Assembly: GCA_037043455.1 (NCBI GenBank) | Contig: JAWPHD010011205.1 | Location: 1-64,000 of the forward strand | Length of the DNA: 64,000 nt | From: Cyrtodaria siliqua | Lineage: Eukaryota; Mollusca; Bivalvia; Adapedonta; Hiatellidae | Reading direction: 5' to 3' | Part shown: positions 54,990-64,000 of the stretch, one piece after another | Layout of the letters: each line of letters starts with the position of its first letter | Numbering within the stretch: position 1 is the first letter of the stretch | Made by a program: the position numbers and the translations under genes | The notes under the pieces: model-generated | Databases searched by the model: none | Seen by the model: the letters and a program-made list of their open reading frames with translations, nothing else | What the model was told of the DNA's origin: nothing

Positions 54990-56400
54990 TTACATGTTTA
55001 TGCAAGCAGTTTAGTCAAAATAATACTGCATTAACAAATTCAGGCACTAATTGTAATACTTTCATATAAGAAGATATACAATACAATGTCCCCTACCGGT
55101 CATTGTGCGATATATTTACTTTTGGAAGATAATCAATTTTTCTCCTTGGATAAAGCAGGGAGTAAGTATACAGGGAGGAGATACGGGTACATAAATGCTC
55201 TAGTTTATCGATTTATGTTGTCGCGCTAGAACGCCACCACTTACTACTTTATTGATACAGGTAAATCGATCGTAAGCGCGTTACATGTGGAAAGTTTAAA
55301 TTTCAGCCAACATCTCAAAATAGGCAGTTTGTACAGCCTCATTATTATGACTTTCTGTTATAATCAACATCTCAAAATTACCTTCTTGACAAAAATTAAT
55401 GTCTACTATTCACTTTTTGTTATTATTAATGCCTAATATAACCTATACTTCGTATCTCGTTTGCAATAGCTATACACCATTTTTAATTTGAAAAATGTAA
55501 AATTTCAGCCAATATCTCAAAAGAGGAATTTAGATTTACGTCCCCTCTTTTTAGGCTTTGTCTTATAATCACCACTCTGAAAATACCTTCTTGACAAAGA
55601 TAAATATGTCTTCTATTGACTTTGTGTTATTATTAATGCCTAATATAACCCATAGTCTCGTATCTCGTTTGCAATAGCTATACACCGTCACTATTTTTTA
55701 TCTGTCCCCTACCGGTCTTTGTTACATGGAACCGTCTGGTAAAATGTGCATTTATACATGCACATAAATACAAACTCTGTTATCAGGACACAATGTGCAT
55801 AAATAATACTTATGTTTACATTTCGCATCTTTTTTGAGTTTGTAAGTGTAATAATTTATAAGAATTTGCTGTTTTTCACACACGCACGCAACAACCGAAA
55901 GTAGTCATTTTCACGCAGTAGTGAAACACAGGCGCGACAACATAAAATGGCAAAACGGATAAAGAGACACATGAACATGTAAATGCATAATGATGTAACC
56001 TAACAGTAATGCGTAACTGCATTAGACAGCATGCTAAATTTAGAAGCGTAAAAATTAACTGTCTGAAACATATGAGACTAAACATAACTTTTCATATAAG
56101 CTACCTACCCATAAAGCTTCATTCCAATATCTCATTCTTAACTAAGTTATTGAGCGGAAACCATTTTTGAAACCATTGTGGATTAATTTACCTGTTCAGT
56201 GTTTTCTACGTCATCAAATAATATCTTATTCTTGATGTTTCACAGATATTGCGATGTGTGAATTTTAGATATCTATTATTGTGTACTGATTTGGATTTAA
56301 ATAAGCATAAACAAGTTCATGAAACAAAACATGGCCGGAGAACTTAAAGTTAAAATGATACCGGACCCTTACCGGATTATAATAAATCTAGATGCATAAT
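54990..56400. other. No gene seen; direct duplication
   Basis: A 190-195-bp tandem duplication at 55305-55690 (CTTCTTGACAAA, TTATTATTAATGCCTAATAT, CGTATCTCGTTTGCAATAGC twice) lies between two GTCCCCTACCGGTC copies at 55089 and 55706. No exon-like sequence seen. Confidence 0.6.
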
Positions 56401-56439
56401 TATGTTAGTGCTTGAGAATTTTGATTTACAGCGAAGCGG

Positions 56440-56715
56440 TAGCGAAGCCGTAAAATGAAATTTCAGACCGTAAAACCAACCACACTGTCCCAGATTGAAA
56501 ATCTTAGCATGGTTATTCCAACTCTAATGCTTTTCCATGTAACTAAATGTCAGAAATATAAAGTAAAATTATACATACACACTAGTTTTTTCTGTGAAAA
56601 CTCAAATTCATCGGTAACAGTATTTGTTGTCATCCAATGACGTCGCTTGTTACAACGGTAAATCGCGGGTTTTACGGTTGCAAATATGTGGCGTAAGCCA
56701 ATGAAATAATGCATT
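56440..56715 (+). repeat. Dispersed repeat also at 22985
   Basis: GAAATTTCAGACCGTAAAAC, GAAAACTCAAATTCA, CATCCAATGACGTCGCTTGT, GCGGGTTTTACGGTTGCAAA. Confidence 0.55.
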
Positions 56716-56719
56716 ACAT

Positions 56720-58203
56720 TATAGTTGCATTTGAACTCACAATTCCCTGTCCTTTTAAAGATTGCCGTGTATAGATCCTTATTTAAAAACCCAAAACTAG
56801 ACAGTCAGACAACTTAAAATGAAGTGTGTGAAAGTCGCTTTAAGCCAGAAGCCATTGGTTTACATAATCCAGCAAATCATGAACTATTATGCAATTTATA
56901 TCTGACAGGTTGCATCACATAAAAGGTCAAGCAGGTACATACTAATTTTAGCATTAAATCCTAGTACGCTGGATGTCGATATATTTCCTTAATAATGAAA
57001 TGAGTTTTAATGATCATTAGTAATGATAAATGAATGAATGAATGAATGAATGGTGTTATATGGCACGTCGACACATAAATAGGTCATATTGTGCGCAAAA
57101 TCCGATGAATCATGAAAGAATAGTAATGATAAAGAACAAGACATCCTCACTACGGATGCTCTACAAACTAAAATGGCTCTTATGTCAAGGGGTTTCATCA
57201 TTAAATTCCCTTCAATACTGTTTTTTTACAAGTACAAAAAACAACAACACCTATAACCCAAATTTAAACCCAGGACCCATGCTAACAATTTAAAAAAAAA
57301 AAGGACAAAAAAGAAATATGAACTCATAGTTTTAATAAAATAAAAAAAAGGAAAAAAAAAAGATAAACCAAATAAATAAAATAAATAATAATAATAAAAT
57401 AAACAAAAGAAATTCAAAATTGACCAAGCAGTTTCTGAGAAGATTTTTCATGCTGTAAGATATTCCCTATATAACTCTATGAAACACTGTGACCCCTGGG
57501 GTGCGGACAGATATGACCCCAAGGTCACCATCTGAACAAACTTGGTAGAGGACCATAAGCTTAAAGTCAATAGAAAATATTGAACCTCTGGCTCTTGTCG
57601 TTTCATAGAATTTTTTTTTTAATGTTTTTCCCTATATATGTCTATGTTAAACATGTGACCCCTGTGGCGGGTCAAACATTTAAAAATTCAATGAAAATGG
57701 ACGTCACATGACTCGCACCTCTGCTCTTAAATATCTACTGTGCATGCCAACACCTATTTCTTTTCTCACCTATTTCTCATCTATTTCTCACTTATTTCTC
57801 ACTTATTTCTCACCTATTTCTCACTTATTTCTCACTGAGGTATGACAGGGAGGTGGAGGGGTGGGGGATGGGCTGTTGAGGTGTAAGAATGGAAGCATGT
57901 ATCAAGCATTATAATTAGAACCTCAATTTATAATATGGTATCATTTTCTACATAGATAAAGGACAAATTGTCTAAGATGATTTAGAGCCGGGTCTGAGCG
58001 AGGGGAGGGGAAATCCGGGACCTAACCCTACTCAAACTACAAAATAGATTACTGGTTCTTACATGGGACCCGGTTTGCATCACTTATTTCCATAATTAAG
58101 AAAGCATAATAACGAAAGAACCTGGCTCACCCGTCCATAAAGTATAAGAAGCAACCTTTAAAAAAAAGATGCATCCATAAATGGTGTTTTGATTAAGCCT
58201 TAA
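56720..58203. other. No gene seen
   Basis: A GAAT run and SINE-like tail at 57030-57115, poly-A and AAT simple repeats at 57288-57415, a CTATTTCTCA tandem at 57765-57835 (about seven copies), and a SINE fragment at about 57980-58075. Confidence 0.5.
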
Positions 58204-58502
58204 AGGGACACATGGCAATCTTCATTTTTTAAAAACTCACAGCGTCCCATTAGTTTTTCTCTTAACTTGCATTTGTTCAATCATTAATATTAATTGTAAG
58301 AATAGTTCAAAGCAAATTATTTTTACATATTACTTACTTTTTATAATATTGCACCAATAATATATTTTAAAATTTGGTAAAATAGTGAAGAAAACTGAAA
58401 TCTCATTTTTTTATTTAATTATAAGTCAAAATGATGCAGGATAAGTAAATCGAGAAAAAAAATTTAATGTTTGAATAAAACTCAACATTGCCGTGTGTCC
58501 CT
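58204..58502. mobile_element. TTAA-flanked AGGGACAC MITE, copy
   Basis: TTAA-AGGGACACATGGCAATC ... CATTGCCGTGTGTCCCT-TTAA; 299 bp. Confidence 0.88.
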
Positions 58503-58983
58503 TTAATGTTAAGTGGCTAAAAACAAACACCACACATTGAAAATTAACCTATCATACTATCTACTAAGCATTATTATACCGGCAATATCTAAATAAGATA
58601 AAGATAATCCTATTAAAATCCTACTAAATCATTAACAGTTTAACCTTTCTGGTAATACTGATCTTTGTGACAAAGGCCTTTATCTCGGACAATGACCCTC
58701 AAGACTGTATTATATAAACACACAGTGACCAAATGATTTGTAAATAAACAAGACATTAATTTTTTCATATTAAAACGCAGTTAAAACATTATGTTTTGAT
58801 GGATGTTTGCAAGATGGATTGAATGAATAACGGTTCATCAATGCATTATAGGTTATTAAGAGATGCCCAGAGAGAGGGGGAGGATAATATATAAGAAATC
58901 CAGGAACCTGCCCTAATCTTATTAACGAATAGATTCCAATGGTTCTTTAAATGAATACGTGTTCGTATAATAGACTGATACAC

Positions 58984-59312
58984 TGAATTGAATTGAATGT
59001 TGTTTAATGGCTCATCAACACAGTATAGGTTATTTAGAGCCGCCCCGGAGAGAGAGGAAGGATACATAGGAATCCGGGAACCTGCCCTACTCTTATTATC
59101 GAATAGATTCCTATGGTTCTTTAACGTGCTCGGAGGATAGACCGATTCTCAGGACCGCCCGGTTTACGTCCCCACCCAACGGACGGGGCTAAGGGAAAGT
59201 GTCTTGCCTAAAAACGCACCGATGGAACTCAGTGGCACCAAGGAGGATTGAACCCGGGGCCTCCGGTTACAAATACGCCGCACTACCGACTGCGCCACGC
59301 CAGCCCTCCTGA
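58984..59312 (-). mobile_element. tRNA-derived SINE, full-length copy
   Basis: Read on the minus strand: head TGGCGTGGCGCAGTCGGTAG (A box), CCCCGGGTTCAATCC (B box), body with GGTGCGTTTTTAGGCAAGAC and TAAACCGGGCGGTCCTGAG, and tail ACATTCAATTCAATTCAG. Diverged copies at 49285, 58845-58960, 59313-59455 and 63436-63690. Confidence 0.85.
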
Positions 59313-59455
59313 TACACTGGACGGCCCTGCTGACATCCCCATCTGATGGACAAGACCAGGGGAAAGTGTCTTGCCCAAGGACAAACCAAAGAAAATTAGT
59401 GGCAATGGTGAGGCTTGAACCCAGGTCATAGGATTACAAGTCCAATGGGCCAAAC

Positions 59456-59885
59456 CAGACCCCCCCCCACCCCCCCACCCTCACCCCACCCTCTTCACCC
59501 GTCAAAAAAATTCTAGAAGGTGGAGAAAATACCCATTTCCACCATACCTAACACTACTATAGGAGAAATATCTACTCCCTTCGCCAACACACCCTAGCAT
59601 TGCCTTGAGAAAGACCAACTGAAAACCCTTATCCTATCCTTAGTGTTGACAGACACAGGAGGGACCCCTCCCCACCATACGCACAACTGTCATGTATGGA
59701 GCCCCTCAACCCCCTCCCCACCAGTCACAGGACTGTCCACTGCCATCGAATCCCCTCCCCACCTTCCCCGGCACTGCCTGGGAGGTACCACCCCGCTAAA
59801 TCCCCTTCTCACCTTCCCCAGTATTGCCTGGGAGGTTCACACCCCCACCCAAGAAAATCAACCTCCCCACTATCCCCAGCAATGC
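59456..59885. repeat. C-rich low-complexity tract and 60-bp tandem
   Basis: 59460-59500 is nearly pure CCCCACC. 59690-59880 repeats CCCCTCCCCACCTTCCCC / GCACTGCCTGGGAGGT about every 60 bases. Proline-rich ORFs here are compositional. Confidence 0.7.
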
Positions 59886-59905
59886 CACTAATACCTACCA
59901 CAATC

Positions 59906-60294
59906 AGGCCTAAAAAAAATATGTGTGTTTCCGGTTTCCCGACCGACCCTACTCTTTCACCGCCGACCCTAAATATTATTTTTTTCATCTCAATCTTACA
60001 ATCAAACAACAAATATTTTTATTCAAATGATAATTTTATTAGCATCAATTTAACATGAATTCATAGTTTAAACTTAACAAGTTCAAACAGTTTGTATCCT
60101 GATGAGACACAGAGTTGTTAAACACCTACAGTTTGCAAACGTTATCAAGAAGTTGCCTTAGTACAAAAATGGCATAATATATGCGAACAATATATATAAA
60201 AAAAATATATAAAAAAACAACTTTTTCCTACCTACCTACCCTAACTTTTTGACAGGGTGAGAAACCAGAAACACACATATTTTTTTTTAGGCCT
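59906..60294. mobile_element. MITE with AGGCCTAAAAAAAATATGTG termini
   Basis: AGGCCTAAAAAAAATATGTG then TGTTTCCGGTTTCCC; the inverse is at 60250-60294. Similar design to 38802 (poly-A/T-rich subterminal sequence, TTTCCCGACC-like words). Confidence 0.8.
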
Positions 60295-60859
60295 CAGTTA
60301 ACAAAAGGATATTACGACTTTGACCCGAAGGTATCCTAACTAAGTGATTGATATAACCCATCAACCAAATGGGGATAAAAATAACACTTTTGCTAATATA
60401 TATTATTTTTAAACAAAAACACTCATCTGCATTGAGAAACAGACTATGAATCAGCAGTCTGAGCCTATGATAATAAAACAAAACATTCCAAAACATTGAT
60501 ATACATGCAGTGCCTGATAATTGTATCACAGCTCTTATGTTTTTCCTTTGTTCCTGCTTACCGTAAACTTTCCATATTAAATTTTAAACCTGAAGAACCA
60601 TGCAATAACTACCGGTATATATCAGCCATGCTGTAACTGACAGATTATTTGTAAAAACATTAGAGCCATGTTACAAAACATTTACAGCATATTTTTCTCG
60701 TACATGTGATTTGCGATTTGCACTCTTGGGCCTACGGCCCTCAAGAAGCAGTATTTAAATTATCATTAATAAAATATAATGCTATAAAAATTACTTGTAC
60801 ATGTATAACTTTTCTACTAAACTTCTTTCTAAAATCATGCAAAAGAAAATGCCTTTATA
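60295..60859. other. No gene seen
   Basis: AT-rich; CTCTTGGGCCTACGGCCCTCAAGA (60722-60745, split here as an 11-base palindromic motif around GGGCC) resembles a pearl-element end. Confidence 0.35.
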
Positions 60860-60861
60860 TA

Positions 60862-61121
60862 CCGTATAATCCCTAATAAACGACCCCACCCTCCTCCCAC
60901 TTTTTTTTTTAAAACTTACCAAAAAATGCAAGTTAATCTGTTTCATTCACAATGGAACACACAAAATCACTACAAAAATTCAAATCCGATGCATAAATCG
61001 ACTGAATGACATGCAGACATTGTTTTTTTTTGGTCTCAAATAAATGCCTCCCCCACATCCCCTCCCACACACCCCATATTCAAAAATGTTAAGTTGGGAG
61101 CATTTATTACGGATTATACGG
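60862..61121. mobile_element. TA-flanked MITE with CCGTATAATCC termini
   Basis: CCGTATAATCCCTAATAAAC, inverse of TTTATTACGGATTATACGG; TA on both sides (60860-60861, 61122-61123). The CCGTAT start is shared with the MITE at 20940. Confidence 0.85.
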
Positions 61122-61689
61122 TAACCATTTTTCGCAATCTACTATAAAGATCTTTGTTGACCTAAACTAGTCGATCACTAAAACTGTCATCACCATTTCG
61201 CGTTGGTCACCTTTTATATTTATTAAATGCTTCTTTTTGTTATAAAGACTGAACACCTTTACAATACCAATTCACTTAAATGGGTAACTGCCGTGACTTA
61301 TATGCATATAAGGAGAGTCATCCCTTAACAAAAAGTGTGGATTGCGTTGTTTGTCTTAATAAAGACAAAAGGCACTCAAAAACCAATACCGTCTCATATG
61401 GCTATTAACTGTAAACAAATGAACCATTATAATACATTTTTCCTAAATGTATAATTTTTCACAAAGATTACTCACACCTAGATATGTAACGATGACTATA
61501 CAACATAAACTAAACTATTTTTCCATTTTTTTTCAAAACCAATTAATTTCTGTTCGAAAGGGCCAAAACATAAATGAATGAGCCTAAAAATGCCTCTTTA
61601 TTTACCAAAAAAAACACAAGAAATTGGTAGAACCGATGGATGCTCTCCGATAAAGGTACACATGTGATACAATCAGAAGAAAAATGTAG

Positions 61690-62200
61690 GCGGAGTTGAG
61701 ACGACAAGCTGTACATTTTTTAAAAAATTGCAAAGTCTTGTAACTCCACCAATTTTTTAAACCAGAACACCTTGACAATATACGCTACTACACATCTCAC
61801 TGATACTTCCTGTGAGGTTTCATGAAAATCGGAAAAAAAATGTAGGAGTTGAGCAGACGAGCTTTAAATCTGAAAATCTTCAAAGTCCCGTAACTCCGCC
61901 AAAAATCATTCAACCGGAACATCCTGAAAAATACGCTACTAGACATCATACTAATACTTCCTGTGAAGTTTCATGAAAATCGGATGAAAATTGTAGGAGG
62001 ACTTGAGCGGACAAGCTTTAGATTAAAATAAAAACAAAGTCCCATAACTCCACCAAAACCATTCAACTGGAACCTCCTGTAAATATGCGCTACTAGACAT
62101 CATACTGATGCTTCCTGTCAATTTTCATGAAAATCGGATGAAAAAATTAGGAGCAGTTAAGCGGACAAAAAAGCACAACAGACGGACATACATTACGTAC
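61690..62200. repeat. Pearl-type core repeats of about 125 bp
   Basis: Three or four copies of GTAACTCCACCAA ... TACGCTACTAGACATCATAC ... TTCCTGTGAAGTTTCATGAA + AATCGGATGAAAA. Followed by CAGACGGACATACA, as in pearl elements. Confidence 0.7.
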
Positions 62201-62689
62201 TTAACGTATGTACATGTACGGATGGATAGACAGTTGGGCGGACATACAGTCATGTTGGCAACTATATGCTTCCCCACACCCTGAAAATTTTGGGGAAAAT
62301 AAAAATCATTGCCCCACAGTCCTACAACATTGTGCTAAATGCACCAGGGGTAATCAAAGCAAATGGTGATTTCAAATTTTAGACCTAAACACAAATTTGA
62401 TTAATGCCATTTGAGCATTTTTAAAATTCAAGATTCCTCTAAGTGCCTTTAAAGACAAAAAGCCTCCAGAAAAATACACATATAGATTTACAAACATGAC
62501 TAGACTAATATTAAAGTAGCGTTTGCTTTAATGGTGTCATGCTCAGTGTGTGCAGTATATAACTACCTGCACCTGGATACACTAACTGATTCATTATGCT
62601 GAAATAGAAATCTTTTTTACCCTGGTCACGACATTCAGCAACCGCAGAGATTAACTTGAAAGGCTTATAACCACCATTATTGACTTAAC

Positions 62690-62905
62690 AGAGCACAATG
62701 ATTCACTAACTACACAATGAATCACTAACTACACAATGAGTGACTAACAACACAATGAATCACTAACTACACATTGAGTGACTAACTACACAATGAATCA
62801 CTAACTACACATTGAGTGACTAACTACACAATGAATCACTAACTACACATTGAGTGACTAACTACACAATGAATCACTAACTACATATTGAGTGACTAAC
62901 AACTT
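62690..62905 (+). repeat. 19/38-bp minisatellite (AATCACTAACTACACA)
   Basis: About 11 monomers alternating GAATCACTAACTACACAAT and GAGTGACTAACTACACAAT, so a 38-bp dimer is the real repeating unit. Confidence 0.9.
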
Positions 62906-63435
62906 AATGCATAACAATCACTGTTAAGATGATCTTTAGAAAGAAGAAGAATTTACTTAGTTTTCAGCGGAGATGTTGTTTGAAGCAAAAGTTAATGTAC
63001 TGACGAGAGACGCACGATGGCCATCCCATAAGCTATGCTGCATTTGGCTAGTAGAGCTAAAAATTAAACAAAGTAGCGATTCGAAACCGACTTAATGATG
63101 TAGTCGACTAAGTTTGAAGATAATAGGTGCAATACTTCACAAGTTATTGTGTGTAAAAGAGGTTTATTATCAGATCTCAGCGACCTTCACCTTTGACCTA
63201 CTGACCCCTAAATCAATAGGAGTCATCCTCTCACCCAGGACAATCAGGTTAAACAGTATGAAGCCAGTGCATGCAATCCTTCAACAAAGTTACTTAGCCT
63301 TATTGATCGGAAACAATTTGTTTCATTATCTGTTCACAATGACATTGACCTTTGACATACTGTCAGCAAACCTCTCAACAATGGCAATCAATTTATGAAG
63401 TTTGAAGGCTATGCGTGCACTCTTCCACAAGTGCA
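62906..63435. other. No gene seen; pearl-element end
   Basis: GGCTAGTAGAGCTAAAAATT at 63044-63063 matches the right ends at 16817 and 19536. The remainder is GACCTTTGAC-type dispersed sequence. Confidence 0.5.
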
Positions 63436-63690
63436 CTCGGTTTCACAGAGTGATGGGGGAGGATATACATCGGAATTTGGAAACCTGTCCTACTCTTGAT
63501 TAACCTTTTACGTGCTCGTGGGATCGACTTTGATATACGGAAACCACCTGGTTTATGTCCCCATATGATGTCCCCATATGACGGATGAGGTCAAGGGAAT
63601 GTGTCTTGCCCAAGAACACACCAACTTAACTCAGAGGCACCGATGTCACTTAAGACCATTGTACTATCCACTAGGCCAGGCCAGATTCCT
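63436..63690 (-). repeat. tRNA-derived SINE, diverged copy
   Basis: GGGGAGGATATACATCGGAA, TTACGTGCTCGTGGGATCGA, GTGTCTTGCCCAAGAACACA and AACTCAGAGGCACCG match 58984-59312; the tRNA head is degraded. Confidence 0.7.
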
Positions 63691-64000
63691 ATAACACACC
63701 TGGTTATAAAGTAATTTACTGTGTGAATATGTAGCATCTTTCTGGGGGTTTGGTACTTAAGTGTCAAAAATGGCAGCAAGAAATCTTTGATATATGCGCC
63801 GATATGTTGTTCTCATCCAGAAATGTCTAATTAAACGCAAATATTCTATAAATACCCAGAAATTATGAAATATAATTATGAAATGCATATAACATCTCAT
63901 CTATATCCCCAAGGCTCCTGGAATGTTGGCTTCAATTATGTGTCTGGCCATGTACATGTAGGACTATTGGGAGTGAACGCAAAACAAGTTAACTACATAT

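Noticed and set aside
59643..60058. Proline-rich ORFs of 82 and 120 codons
   Set aside because: C-rich tandem composition; the second runs into a MITE terminus.

Overview
Eukaryotic genomic DNA, most likely from a marine bivalve mollusc. It is AT-rich and intron-rich, packed with non-autonomous transposons, tRNA-derived SINEs and pearl/Helentron-like elements that carry (ACGG)n tracts, and unusually full of minisatellites. Nothing bacterial or viral was seen: no operons, CRISPR arrays or phage genes. The bivalve call rests on repeat style and on the divergence of the one recognisable gene; no species is claimed.

Genes. The main gene is an Atos homologue (FAM214/ATOSA family) on the minus strand. 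I could assemble it from its start codon (49209) to its stop (27161) as 11 coding exons. All splice phases agree and the total is 3360 bp, or 1119 codons plus stop. Exon 4 alone encodes about 660 residues. At the left edge (116-648, plus strand) is the 3'-terminal coding exon of a second, unrecognised gene. The two genes converge across about 26 kb that contains only repeats. I see no convincing gene upstream of 49220.

Layout. 1-650: terminal exon. 0.65-2.7 kb: MITE and SINE-like copies. 2.7-5.95 kb: minisatellite with a higher-order repeat. 6-10 kb: dispersed repeats and a TTAA-flanked MITE with a tRNA-like core. 10.7-12.3 kb: dead mariner transposon. 13.0-14.0 kb: SINE and tRNA-like array. 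15.5-19.55 kb: two pearl-like elements, the second with a strict 320-bp core. 19.8-23.3 kb: MITEs. 23.4-25.65 kb: 37-bp array. 27.16-49.2 kb: Atos gene, whose introns hold seven tandem arrays and many MITEs. 49.3-51.1 kb: SINE and MITEs. 51.16-54.67 kb: piggyBac-like MITE swollen by about 135 copies of a 25-bp unit. 55-64 kb: MITEs, SINEs and pearl-like debris.

The most unusual theme is where the minisatellites come from. At least six arrays are visibly amplified from a functional sequence element: an Atos 3' splice site, an Atos 5' splice site, the tRNA-like head of a SINE, a SINE body, the terminal segment of a piggyBac-like MITE, and the catalytic-motif segment of a mariner transposase. 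Two of these place strings of decoy splice sites next to real Atos exons.
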